A stretch of DNA of 64,000 nt from Stratiolaelaps scimitus. Lineage: Eukaryota; Arthropoda; Arachnida; Mesostigmata; Laelapidae. Positions within the stretch are counted from its first letter, which is position 1. Each line of letters starts with the position of its first letter. The stretch spans positions 1,086,001-1,150,000 of the forward strand of contig JABWDB010000005.1 in the NCBI GenBank assembly GCA_019614645.1, read 5' to 3'. Made by a program: the position numbers and the translations under genes. Positions 8,971 to 21,048 of the stretch are shown piece by piece. The notes beneath the pieces were generated by a model, which made no database searches, was not told the DNA's origin, and saw nothing but the letters and a program-made list of their open reading frames with translations.

Positions 8971-10465
8971 AGTGATTGTTCATTGGTCTCGAACTTGGTA
9001 CTGTACCTCAGAGACGGCGCCCGAAGAACATCAGCCGAGACACCGTTATACGCCAAACAAAATCGCTTGTTATTCTTCATCATTATCGTCTCATAGCGGA
9101 AACGATAACGTCAACAACAAGAGGCGGCCAAGCCAAAAGCTACACCCAGACGACCCACCACGATTTGCATGGACTTTTTAACAAGCATTTAAATGGAACG
9201 AGGAACACTTTGAGGGCATTTATATTTTCATCAAACTCGCCTCTCAAAGAATGATGCATTTCATGAGAAAAGTAATAAGCTATTTCGGAAGCCACTTATG
9301 TCACACTTGTGTCGTCTAATCAGAAGCAAACTTGCATAATTTATTCATAGACCAGGTCAGCGGCGAAAGCGCCCTGGGATTGTATTACCTAGTAGAATAT
9401 GAAACGCAATGCACTCATAGTAATATGGTAGTTGGGTAATATTAGAGTCGCCATCGCCGCCAACAGCGAATTGATATGAGTGTATAATTGCATCGGAATA
9501 ATGTACTTCATAAGAAGTCATCATTAAAAGTGATATTTCAGCAATAATTCCAGTGGTGTCTGTCTTCCGTGGAGTGTGATAACCATAGCTTGTTGTGTAG
9601 TGGTACTTGTAGCGATACCTGCAATATTAGGATCGAATTTATGAGATATATATATGTATACATACAAGAATGTTGTTACAAATAGCCGCCCGCACGGTGA
9701 CTTGGATGTGTCAGGTCTCTGGCCGTAAAAAAAAGCCGGAAGCAACAGATCCGAGTCTCGCTACGTGACATATCCCTTTGACTAAAAGGTGCCTATACTA
9801 TTGTAAAAATAAGAGAAAATTGTGAAAATTAATTCAGAAGCAATAATAATTTAATATATTTACACCAGTACGATTGTCAAAACCGTAATTATCACACTAG
9901 TGTGATACACCCACCACCCAGACACACACACACACACAAACACTCATGTGTTCTATTGGCTATACGCGTTAGTTATGTAAATGTGTTTGAAATTTTCGTT
10001 ATATTTAGTCACATTGCAAAATCGTTTCGATCATCACTTGTATCATATAGTTCACTTATTTCATACATACGTGCTTCGAGTCTCGCCATGCAATTTTACT
10101 CTCGTTTACTATAGAACTTGTACAGAACGAGAATCAACATCGAACAGACACGAACGATTGATCTGTATCCCGAATGTGGATCAGTTTGAAGAAACTGGTT
10201 GAAAAGTCGACTTCAACTCTCATGTTCTCGGCGCACTAACCATCTCTATCTTAGCTATTTTGCTCATCTTTACGAATCATTCCATGCTAAGATATTCAAA
10301 ATAATTGCTCCTACCCTCAATGTTATCGGCTGTCCAATTAGCCCAGGCAAACGTGTACCTCTCCATCTCTGTGCAATTTACCTTTCATCATGGATACGTG
10401 ACATTCAACCCCTGGTGACGATTTTATTTAACCCTTCCCGTAAATTCGCATAAAGTTGAACAATA

Positions 10466-10467
<2 letters not shown>

Positions 10468-10498
<31 letters not shown>
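10468..10498. repeat. (TA)n microsatellite
   Basis: About 31 bases of pure TA alternation. Confidence 0.95.
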
Positions 10499-10500
<2 letters not shown>

Positions 10501-11357
10501 TCTTATTTTAGTCACGACATCAAACGTCAGCTATAATATTATATATAACGATTCTGCTACAATATTTTAATGAATAAAGATATCGTTATTATTGCAAGTA
10601 TGAGATAATAAAAACAAATATTATATAATACGATGGGATTTGTACAAAAACTTGTGTGTTGGCTTCCGCATGAATTGAGCGAAAAAACGGATACACTGGG
10701 AAATGCCTGAGAATAAAAATAACGGTCAACAAGGAGCTTTATCTAGCCCAGTTGTATCGAGTAAATCAAGCTATCTGCGAGAAAATACCCGAGAAGTAAG
10801 GCCAAGTCATTCTACTCCACTATATATTATATCGTATATTGTTGTTGAATAAGTTGACCGTGTATTTGTTTATTTCGAGTTCGTTTTTGCTTGAAGATAT
10901 CGTGTACGTAAACGGCTTCATTCCTCTACAAACCAATCACTCTGGCGATGAGATAGCTCGTCTTAGAAGGATTTCTGCTAAAAACCTCACCCTCTATATC
11001 GATATCCAGGCGACCAGCAACCTGTAGGTAGGAGAGTAAATACCTGGTGTGGCTGCGCTTGAAAAAACCTTAGGTATGTTTCGAAATCACCTTGAAAGAC
11101 TATATATAAGAACATCAGCATCATTTTCTCGCGTTTTCAATTCAGATGTTGTGCACACATGCGCTTTCTGCCGGCTTCTAGTCGAAGCTGATATCGCACA
11201 TCTATGAGTTACAGGACCAATACTAGATTGGCAAAAAATATTGATTTCCGTTCTAATTGCAAATTGTTGATTGCCTAGACATTTTGGTATAAAATACCCT
11301 GGCGATATATTTTGCAGCAGACGACCTCGACCGGATACCCTCAATGGCGTCACTAAT

Positions 11358-11389
<32 letters not shown>
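11358..11389. repeat. (TA)n microsatellite
   Basis: About 32 bases of TA alternation, with a further short TA run near 11450-11460. Confidence 0.95.
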
Positions 11390-11392
<3 letters not shown>

Positions 11393-11947
11393 AAGACAGA
11401 CAATGTAATGAAATATAATTTTTTGCAGTAATCGTTTATAATCGTTTCTATATATATATACTATAATAATTTCTATACACATGTTTATATAACGAGAATA
11501 ATTCATGATAGATCGAAAGATCATATTTATAAAAGTCGTAAGCATAACCTGTCCCTCGCTATTATATTTAGCATGAAATCAATTTTCTCCTTTATTACTG
11601 CCCACATATAATTATACAGATTAATTAGGTGTATTCATCAACTTCTTAGACGATATGAACTGTATTTGTAGTAAGTAGCATTCATTTTTACGTTATTAAC
11701 CAGAAGAGGGCTGGTCATGATGTATGGGTAGGTCCGCATGGCAACACCCGTTTTGAGAAAAAAAAACAATTGTAGGAAACGATCTTCATTAGGACATAGC
11801 TAATTTTAGCTATTTTCCTCCGGAAAATGGTAAGTACATCTCTTTTGCGTTAATTGTTGAGTCGGACGGATGCACAATCCTCAATTTATAGACAAGGAAA
11901 ATACACACAATATCGAGATGAGAAGAAAATTGTTCGTAGGGTAAAGG

Positions 11948-12035
11948 TAAAGGTGTATTGGTTTATTAAAGGAGCTGTAATTTTACCTCATCGGGGACTG
12001 CTCCCTTGAAGCCACCTAGCTGGCTTAACTTAACC
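11948..12035 (-). mobile_element. 3' end of a non-LTR retrotransposon or SINE, diverged copy
   Basis: Its first 39 bases (11948-11986) are the reverse complement of the 43-base sequence found at 13994 and 34494, with three differences. Read on the minus strand it gives a GGTAAAATTACAGC segment, then AATAAA, then ACCTTTACCTTTACC, a short 3' tail repeat. Such short tandem 3' tails mark many non-LTR elements. The extra unique-looking sequence up to about 12035 may be more of the same element's 3' UTR. Confidence 0.5.
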
Positions 12036-12894
12036 TGGAAAGGAGAACCCATGCTGTTTTCGCTTCTAGTCTAATGGACATTTCTATTCGCTCACGTAGA
12101 CTACGCTTCTGTGGAAGGCTGCACTTAGTCGTCTCGATATTCGGTATACATTACCGAAGGGAGGGTTTCACCGTACGCTCTTGTATTTCAGATTTATCTC
12201 CTCCTTCGGCGCTTACATATTAGAAAAATCTAGACGAATGTCATTACTTTTTTTTTGTCTTCCATATATATATATATATATACCTATATATCTACATATA
12301 CGACCTAGTCTTCGACATTCCCACTTCTAAACATAGATACATCGATCTGTCTATATAGCCATTACCTTTTAAAGAAAACGCCGTACGGTTTTTCAGTTTC
12401 CTTGATATTTTAATAATTTTCTTTAATTTATTATTATTATTATCATTATTATTATGCAACATTTATGCGGGATCACAATATGGCTTTACCTAGACGGTTA
12501 GTCCTTTCTATGTACACACCCGAATCCGCCGCCGATGGGTTGCGCGAGGAGGGCTACCGGCATACGACGACATTAACCATCCACCCCTCTTCGGGCCCGC
12601 ACCCACCGCAGCCGCTTCGTGGTAACAGATAATAATTATATATATAACTGCAACGCAACTCTACGAAACGAAGCCACTATATACAACCGAAGCAGGGGGT
12701 AATAAGTTCATGTGTTTCCATTCATCAGGCGCTTTATCTTAATCTCCATCCTCTGCTGCTCGCATTATCAACCTTATCTCGCTTTTCAGCTTTTGCCTGA
12801 TCGTTCCCTGACGCGCTCGCGCCATCTCTCTCTCTCTCTCTCAATCGCTTACATATCGTAGTTCCTCTTGTCATCGCTGACCATTTCTGTCTGC

Positions 12895-12922
12895 ACAAAC
12901 ACACACACACACACACACACAC
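12895..12922. repeat. (CA)n microsatellite
   Basis: About 28 bases of CA alternation with one interruption near the start. Confidence 0.9.
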
Positions 12923-13843
12923 GCCCAACTGATCTGATCCTCTCCTTCCATCTAGCTGTGTCGCCCTGTGCAACGCGCGTTGACGCGTTGCACCCTTTCG
13001 TCCGACCGCTACCTCATCCAAACCTCGCTTCTCTGATCTGACGTTCGCTCTCTGATCTGATGTTCGCGTTCTCGATGATCTCAGTGCGTTGTACGCGACG
13101 TCTGTCCGTTCTTGCCGTTCCACACCGTGTGTCGCCTGGCTCGATCCGACCGCTGTCATGGCCAGACCCGAACCAAACTAGACCTCTCTCTCTCTCTCAC
13201 CCACCCACTCGCTCACTGTTTATCTCGTTATCTCGATCGGTTTTCATTCCAGTACAATCGTTCAGGTCCAGCCTTTCATCGCTTTTCTTTCCGCCCTTTC
13301 CTTTGCCATCCTATCGGAAACTTTCGCCAAAACACTTCTCGATCGCTCAACCCCACCGCTGCTCCGCGAACTCAAAAGTCGGTTAACCGGTCCATATATT
13401 GAGTCAGATGAAGCTTGTGCTATCATCACTCACCGTATTGAACTCGTTAGATTACTGTCCATCCCTGTCTCGCTCTCCTGTCTCGTATCAATTATTGTTG
13501 TGTTGTTGTGGACTTTGCGAGCTTTCCCCCGGTAAAAGCAGCACACTCTGTTCCACATTCGCATACGACCATTAATGCTGTTTCCTTATATTTACGTGTT
13601 CACTGCGTCATCCAGCCATGACAGGTCGTCATTTTCACCCATTAAACAACATCGTCATCACTGTTTACTATCATTATCGGCTCTCACTTGGACATGTACT
13701 CATTATAACGAAATTTTCTTATCAATATAATCCCCATTATTATGACAATTATACTCATTACAATTAGCCTCACGTTTCTTCTCCGTCCAGTCTCATCTTT
13801 CTCTCTCTCTCTTTCTCATATTATCTCATAATGATTATATTTC

Positions 13844-13848
<5 letters not shown>

Positions 13849-13886
<38 letters not shown>
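13849..13886. repeat. (TA)n microsatellite
   Basis: About 38 bases of pure TA alternation. Confidence 0.95.
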
Positions 13887-13889
<3 letters not shown>

Positions 13890-13993
13890 GAAAATAATAA
13901 TTTTGAAGGAAAAACGCTTATCAGATGTGTCCTTCGCGTCTCGATTCGTCACTTTCTCTCTCGCTTATCCCATTGATATAGCGTAGACTCATT

Positions 13994-14036
13994 CATTGTA
14001 AAATTGCAGCTCCTTCAATAAACCAATAAACCTTTA
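13994..14036 (+). mobile_element. 3' end of a non-LTR retrotransposon or SINE
   Basis: These 43 bases are identical to 34494-34536 on the same strand. They contain TTGCAG, CTCCTTCAATAAACC and AATAAACCTTTA, then TCTTTATT, so a poly(A)-type signal and a short T-rich tail. Sequence before and after differs between the copies, which is the pattern of independently inserted, 5'-truncated copies. No coding part is attached. Confidence 0.55.
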
Positions 14037-16354
14037 TCTTTATTCGTGCCGGGTGTCTCGTTTGGTCTCGTTATTGATTTCAGTCATTTTGAATAGTTCC
14101 CTCTATATGTGCGGGTTGATTTGAGTGGGTTCGACTCTCGAGCTGTGTCTGTTGTAGTTTCTTGCTTTTCGACGCTTGCCTGTCTCATCCGGATGTGTTC
14201 CCATGAGCGTCTGTGGGGCGTACAGGAGAGTGTGTATGCAAGGGACCATCTATGGATGTGTCCGTGACTGTCGATGAGTGCAGTACGCTTTTCTATCACT
14301 GTTGCCTGTAGTATCTGTGTGTATCTGGTTTTGGGGGGACGCGGACGGGGCTGTTTGGGATTGATGTTTTCGCCACGCGTTTTTTATGTCGCTATGGGGG
14401 GGGGGGCTTTGTATGAGCGTCTTATTTATGATCTCCTCGTCAATGGGTGACTATGGTGAGAATCAATTCACAGATGATAAACGAATGGAACGCTTGGCTA
14501 GAAACCCTTCAAAACACGGGCTATAATTACAACCCAATAAGCATCATCATCATCATCGCATAGAGAATACATCATCTATGCTGTTTGTTGTTTGTATAAT
14601 TGTTTCCTATGATTAGTAATGAATTGGCATTAGTATAATTCTGCTTAATACAATTCGTCTTAATATCGTTCTCGGTATCGTGGCTGTCGTGGTGAATGAT
14701 GATGTTTCTGGAGTCGTGTTGTCTGCCTCTATATATGTTTTTACGAATACTGTTGTTTCACATGTATATATATATATATATACATATGCAAGTGGGCGTG
14801 TGTGTGGGTGTATGTATATGTGTATTATATATATATATATACAAAATTATCCAACTTTTTTTGACACATTTTACTCATGTTAATAAATAAATATATTTGC
14901 GGTAAAAACTCTCCTTTTCTCTATCCGAAGTTGTTTTCTTTTCTTTTCGCAGTTTCAGTTAAGTCGGTTGATGGTTGGGTTCATTTCCCGATATCTAGAG
15001 TCGCTATAGTTTCCTTCTGTTTCGTGGTTGGTCTGTTTCTCATTTTCGCCCACTCAGTCCCACATGAAAACGGTCTCTTGTCCAGCACAAAATTGAAACA
15101 TAGCAAATTTACAACACACAGACATGACAAACACACTCTTCGCTCATATACATACACATACACAGATATTCACACAGAAACACTCGAATCTCCCTCAGTC
15201 ATAACATCGTCGGCACAACATCGCCGGGGTACGCAACGTCGATATCCCTTGTTTCTCTCTCTCTCTCTATTTCATATGAACAGTTTTGGGCTATTTTTTC
15301 TGCAGGTATTCGCGTCGGTGCGGTGCCTGACTCACTTTGTCACCATTTGTGTTAGTACTGTCAAAATGCTCTCCTCGCCCAGCGTTTGCTGCCCTATCGG
15401 CGTTTCGTGGGGCGGACGCCGGCGTTGGATTTGTAGCAATTTCAATGTCGACAATCGAGGGCCGGCCTTTTTCCCCACTGTGTTTCTAACTGGCGTGTAG
15501 TGTCACTCTAATCCAATCGAGGCCAAATCCAAGTGTTCAACCGATTGGTCTGTTGAAAAATCGATATTTTTCCACACAGTTCAGCCGCTGCACTGCACAA
15601 CTACTTCAGGTTGTTCTGCACAAGGTCGTCGTAGCATCGACACGTCCACTCTCTCTATTTGTTTGTTCATCTCGACGTGACGTAAGGCTTTATCGCGGAC
15701 TTTCGGCACAGGTTGAACATGTTCCTGTGCAAGAGTGTGGTTGCACTCGCACGCCATAGCGCTCGTCCTGTAACGAGGGGGGCATGGACCACTTTTGTTC
15801 AATTAATTAACGAGTTTGTCCAACGCAACGAACGCACGATAGCTTGCGTTCCTTAGACCGTCCGTCGGACCCCGACGGGACGACGCTGAGATGCGAGCCT
15901 CTCGAAACTCTCGATAGTGTAAACCAACCGCCACGGAATCTGCGTTCGAATTTTCTCTCTAGATAGGTACGGGCTATGGGGAACAGGCAGACAGACAATT
16001 CAATACTATTTCCCAGACGCGCGGGCGAATCACACACGGATTCATCGTTTGGTCTCTGCGCGTCGCCACCGAGTTCGCTTGTTCATCATAGACACAAGCG
16101 CCTCTGTTGCACCTTCGACCTGTCAGTCAGTATAACTACATTAACCGTTTGTCACCTCGTGTAGATATTCGCGTATTGATTTGTTTTTTGCTTTTGTTGT
16201 TGTTGTTGTTGCTGTTGTTGTTGTTGTTGTTGGTAGTGGTGGTGGTGATTGATTCTCGGTAGGCCGGTTGTTGGTCTTGGGTGTGCTTGGCATGGTCAAC
16301 ACGACAGACTTCTATAGCTAAACAATATATACGCATCGTATCGTACATGTATGA

Positions 16355-16357
<3 letters not shown>

Positions 16358-16388
<31 letters not shown>
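16358..16388. repeat. (TA)n microsatellite
   Basis: About 31 bases of pure TA alternation. Confidence 0.95.
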
Positions 16389-16390
<2 letters not shown>

Positions 16391-17020
16391 AGCAGTTGTT
16401 GGTTGATTGATGCTGCCGCTGCTGTAGGTATTGTAGATAGCGTGAGTGTCATTGGACTCTAACTGGTTCTTCCTGGTGTAGTCGTAAAGGTGCTACCTGG
16501 CAGGCTCGAAGGCAAATTTCGGAATGTCAATGTATAATAGCAGAAACAAGAAGTGATCGGCAATCGCTGCATTATACAATTGCAGGGTTGACTTTAGTGC
16601 AGAAACCCATGCGGGTTGCCGATACACGCAGGCTTCGGCGAAACGAGACGGTGTGTGTGTGTGTTTGTGTTTGATACCACGAATGGCCTAATCATTCGTT
16701 CGTCCTCCACCATCGACGATTTTGCACGGAGAGCCAACTCTGCTCGGTGTTTTGTTTAAATTATTTTAACGAAAAATACCACCCGGCCTACGACTCCAAG
16801 CAAGAGACACTTCGAATAAGACCCTTGCATTCGTTCTGAGTGTATTCGAACAACAAGTTCCATGTTACCTTTGCATCGTAAAGCCGTTATGGCGGGGGCC
16901 AAAATTAATCGGTGTACAGATTCACCGTGCTGAGCTCGGGGAGTTCTTAACGTTAGGCATGATTTCTAGCTTGATTGTGTCGATCCCAGACAATGATGGC
17001 GATATCCATCCTGTGTGTCT

Positions 17021-17046
17021 AGTGTGTGTGTGTGTGTGTGTGTGTG
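17021..17046. repeat. (TG)n microsatellite
   Basis: About 26 bases of TG alternation. Confidence 0.9.
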
Positions 17047-17499
17047 GTTGTGCATTGTCTATCTGTATCCATCGCTGCGCAATACTTGCACGGCTGTGTA
17101 TTTGTGATGTATTTAGATGCTTGTATCTATAACGTGTGTGGCTAGACTACTCTGCGACCTGCAACGCAGCCTTCAGCTACGTGTACCACTATGGTAATAG
17201 TAGTAGTAGTAGTACTAGTAGTAATAATAATAATATTAATAGTAATAACTGTATTCGTCATTTAATCAATCTCTTCTTCTTAACCATTTCGCTCTATGTT
17301 GCTATTCGCTTACGAACAATATTGACTAGTAGACCTGGGTCGCGCGACGGCTCAACCTCAACCTGACCGGCGCTAGACGACGCCCGTGTCCCCCGGGAGT
17401 TAAAAAGTTTCAAACGCGACTTCACTTCAATCGAGTCATTCACGCCCAAGCGTGTGTCATTTGCTTGTCACAATCGCTCTTCTCCTTATAATTCGCATC

Positions 17500-17500
<1 letters not shown>

Positions 17501-17536
<36 letters not shown>
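17501..17536. repeat. (TA)n microsatellite
   Basis: About 36 bases of pure TA alternation. Confidence 0.95.
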
Positions 17537-17537
<1 letters not shown>

Positions 17538-18233
17538 CGACCCAACTGTGACTCGTGCCAGCGCTTAATAACCGTTAGTATTCATATTAATAATATTCTT
17601 AATAATAGCCTTAGTATTCCTTATCGTTTATCGTTAGTCAGCTAGATGGCTAGCTACATATGTATATTGTATCCAGCGGTGGTCGCGGAGAAATTGAGGG
17701 GAAAAAAGCTTCCTCGGACTGGCCCTGTTTCCGTTTCTTCTGACGCGATACTTCGGCTAAACTACGATGATCGCTCATTCTACTCTGCGCGCATTTTAAT
17801 AATAATAATCAATAGATAGTACGTACGTCGTAATCAGAAAGCCCTCCTTCATATTTAACGCAAACAGCAACCAGGAAAAGCGGATAATAGAGTCCAATCT
17901 GTTCTATCTGAGGACTGCCAGGACACTCATCCTGCATCCGGCTCCTTCGCCCTTGAAGAACACGTCAAGGAACACTTCGCCCTAATGAACTTCAACTCCA
18001 TACGCAGAACATTCTTAACTCCTCTCTCTCTCTCTATACTTGCAAACGATGCTGCCAACGATTACAAGAGCATACGCTTGCCGCGCAGATGCGTCACAGA
18101 GCTATTATAGTTTTGGTTCGCCAGATGACCGGATCGTGTCCTTCAGCCAGCCTCTGCCATTCTGCTGCTCTCTGCCGTCTCCGTTTCAATAATTCAATCG
18201 GAAACGGCGAGTAATCTCTCTACGTAACGGGGG

Positions 18234-18252
18234 GATGGGGAGGGGGGGGGGG
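18234..18252 (+). repeat. G-rich run, possible G-quadruplex
   Basis: Runs of about four to eleven G separated by only one or two other bases. The plus strand meets the simple four-run G-quadruplex rule. Confidence 0.6.
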
Positions 18253-19359
18253 TATCAACACCAAAGATGTCCAAACGTGATATTTCGTTTTCATCTACCT
18301 CTCTCATGCTGTCGTGCCATCGTGGCCTGTCGCACAGATCAGATTGATGTGATCCGCGCAGAGGGAGGCTGCGGCACACGACATGCACGACGCACTCAAA
18401 AAACGGATCATGCCGGTCTCAACGGATATGCCTCACTGACATCACCCATGCTCGACCTCGGCGTTGGCTCAATCCACGCTTCGCCGCCCACTGGCCATTT
18501 AACATTTAACCGTTATTCATACAAACTGACTGAATCGACTAACGAGACCGCTATACCTGCTATTTGGCCGAGACAAAATTGCCGCGCCACATAACAGATT
18601 AACATCGAGTGCCGCGTCTCGGCCGGCATGGGGATGTGCGCCGTGTCGGACGCAGCGATATATTTCGTCTAGACGCAACAGCGTGAGACGACACCACGCG
18701 TACACGTTGACCCGGCCAATACCGTTGTTCTCGTCAGGTGCAGTACATATCTCATATTCCCAACCAATTTTGTTCTGTTTCGAATTCAGCTGTCGCTGTC
18801 AACGATAGCGATTATCATAACAACATCGTCGTGAGGTCGTGAATCTGTACCGAGTTACATGTCTCTAATTTACACCAACCAATTCACATAGTGCACATGT
18901 CTCTGTGTGACTGCGCGTGTATCTGTATGATTCTTTAACCATTCTCTCTGTTCTCGTGACTTTCGTTGCTTCGCGCGCCTTCGCATGAGGTTGCTCCGCA
19001 TGATATAGGGGGCTCTACATCTATCCTATTTATTTATCTCGATCGATAATCGCCGTTCTTCCCCTAACGGTGTCACAGTGCTACGGACACTACAACGTTT
19101 TCTGCTGCACTACAACTATAATCACTATACAAATGTGTTAATATATCGCCGATAAACATGAACGCCGACGGAAGAGCCGCCGTGGCGGGCCATCCGTGGG
19201 AGCGCACGTAACACGAAAATTCAACCGCCACCGCCTCCGGCGACGGTCGGACTCCCCCGGGCGGCTCCGCGCACAGGGTGCACAGGTGCTAGATCGCCAC
19301 TAACTCGTTATCGAGTCATATCGTGTTTACTTATTGTCACCAGTATATCGTCTAGTATC

Positions 19360-19381
19360 TATATATATATATATATATATT
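19360..19381. repeat. (TA)n microsatellite
   Basis: About 22 bases of TA alternation. Confidence 0.9.
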
Positions 19382-20829
19382 CAATGGATGTGTATAGCTA
19401 GTCCTACAACTACTACTGCTAACACTAATATAATCCGGCTTTTTTGACCTATCGTGCCAGAGAATAATTCATGCTCGCTGAACTAACTTTCTTCTCTCTT
19501 CTTTTCAATCTTTCATCGGCATATTTGCGTCAAACGCAACCAGGAGAAGGCTTGGGTTAACACTAATTGAGCTGTTGTTCTGAACTTGTCTCCTCTTAGC
19601 TACTTTTGTTTCTTATTATTATTATTACTACTAATTATGATGATGATGATTATGATTACAATTATTATTAGCATCCGACTTTCAGTGTATCCATTTTGTG
19701 GGCTTCATTTACTCAAACTAATGTTCCCCTGCATGTACACATACGACACGCCATCGATTCGAACCAATTGTTCATTGCTTCACACAGACATCGTTAATCA
19801 TTCATTGATTCCAGATCGGTTCCTCAATTCTTTCGACTTCCGTACGAACGCCATTATCCGTAATACGCCCACTCGTCATCTATTGGATGGACATTTTGTA
19901 GTTCAGCTTCACAGGTTAAGCTCAAAGCGTCAAAACGGTACGCCTAGACCGACTCGTCCGAGCTTGTCAGCAGCTCTTGCCGCGTTGACAGCGATTTCTC
20001 GCACTCAACACGGAGGGTTTGAGTGCCCATTGAGTGGAAGACGCCCGTGACCGACAGGTTTTGGATTTTTGACGCGCTATTGTTGCTGGCGTTTAACATT
20101 TGTCTTCATCGAAATTCTACAGTATCTTCCTCCTCCTCCTCCTCCACTCGACAGTCAGTTTTTTACGACGATCCGCAGCTTTGTCCCAGCGTTATCCAAA
20201 TATCGTTAGCTCGATCCATCGCTTTCAGTTTCCATTGGTTGCCACGACAGTATATACACTGATTTCTCACACCCGCGAATCCGTTCCTCGATCGATCGAT
20301 CGAACGAACGGCTGGCCAGCTACCCTCTCTTCACTCAAACCGGGAAGAAGTCTGTCAGCTATTAATTAGTTTACTAATTGGTTATATTTGATTATACCGC
20401 TTGGCGACGCGACGTGTTTGTTAAACACACAACAATTCCGGTAAGCCGATGGAGTTCGTGGATAGCTTATTGTAGAGCGTTCTCGTTACTCGCCTTCATC
20501 TCGGCGCGACGCGAGCTAACGGCAGCTTCCGCCGCTGGACAGAGACAATGCCCGAAATTTCAGCCCCGTCGAATTTTTTTCGACAGCATGGAGCACTGTG
20601 GCAAGTTGAGTCGGGCGTGCACTTCCGGAATTTCTATGAGAGGTCTGTCTGCCATTACTAGTATTGGTATTATCCTTAATGTCCGTATTTTATGAATTCT
20701 TATTACTATTGTTTTCTTGAGCCGAAATGACCTCGATTTCCCAGAGGTCAGCAGTTGATTGCTGCTCATGGTGATGACGACGGGCCGGTAGAAGTAATCC
20801 GCGTGACATTTCGTCTGTATTCAAGCTCT

Positions 20830-21048
20830 TCAGGCCATCAGCATTCGGCGACCCTCTCGCTGCAGTTGTAGCCGATCTAATTTGTCGCCGGAAGTGACGG
20901 CCATCTCCTCGTCGTCTTCCAAGGGCTCCTCTTTAACTCGGAACATCGATTGCGCCTCCGCGATCTTGGACAGTTCGGACTCAGCGGGCGAAGCCAAGGG
21001 ACGTCCGTGAGGTGAGTGTGCCTCTGACAGCTTCATGTGGTCGACCTC
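20830..21048 (-). CDS. Terminal coding exon of the minus-strand nuclear regulator
   Basis: The acceptor is TTCTGTTTGCAG; the exon starts in phase 0 with EVDHMKLSEAHSPHGR and ends at TGA 20832-20830. It carries VKEEPLEDDEE, a V-K-x-E site with acidic residues after it, the form of a negatively charged sumoylation motif. The last residues are basic (LQLQREGRRMLMA). Confidence 0.85.
   Translation of the reverse strand, partial: EVDHMKLSEAHSPHGRPLASPAESELSKIAEAQSMFRVKEEPLEDDEEMAVTSGDKLDRLQLQREGRRMLMA

Larger units (their letters stand above)
8651..11947. other. AT-rich stretch with microsatellites, no supported gene
   Basis: It contains an imperfect (AAT/AAC)n tract at about 8907-8970, a short CA run at about 9923-9938 and two TA tracts listed separately. 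Frames are short and lack paired splice sites. Most of the region looks like intergenic or intronic DNA. Confidence 0.5.
12036..13993. other. Repeat-rich stretch, no supported gene
   Basis: It holds a TA run at 12264-12281, an ATT-type patch near 12430-12455, CT runs near 12824-12843 and 13183-13200, a CA repeat, and a long TA tract. The minus frame 13159-12734 crosses the CA and CT repeats (a VCVCVCV stretch) and is not believable as a protein. Confidence 0.5.
14037..20829. other. Repeat-rich stretch downstream of the minus-strand gene, possibly its 3' UTR
   Basis: This 6.8 kb follows the stop codon of the minus-strand gene at 20830. It has TA tracts, TG tracts (near 16650 and 17021-17046), a GTT run near 16195-16230, a TAG/TAA run near 17199-17235, G-runs (14396-14406, 18234-18252), and a (TCGA)4 patch at about 20288-20304. 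The plus frame 14877-15500 (207 codons, real ATG) is Phe/Ser/Thr-rich and has no recognisable motif. Long 3' UTRs are common in animal developmental regulators, but I cannot place a poly(A) site. Confidence 0.35.

Noticed and set aside
12734..13159. 141-codon minus-strand frame
   Set aside because: It runs through CA and CT microsatellites, giving VCVCVCV and RERER runs, has no ATG at its start and no splice sites.
14115..14150. GGTTCGACTC, a B-box-like word
   Set aside because: No A box or tRNA fold lies at the required distance.
14877..15500. 207-codon plus-strand frame with ATG
   Set aside because: Phe, Ser and Thr-rich, no motif, and crosses a CT run. The ATG is followed by AT-rich sequence rather than a normal start context.
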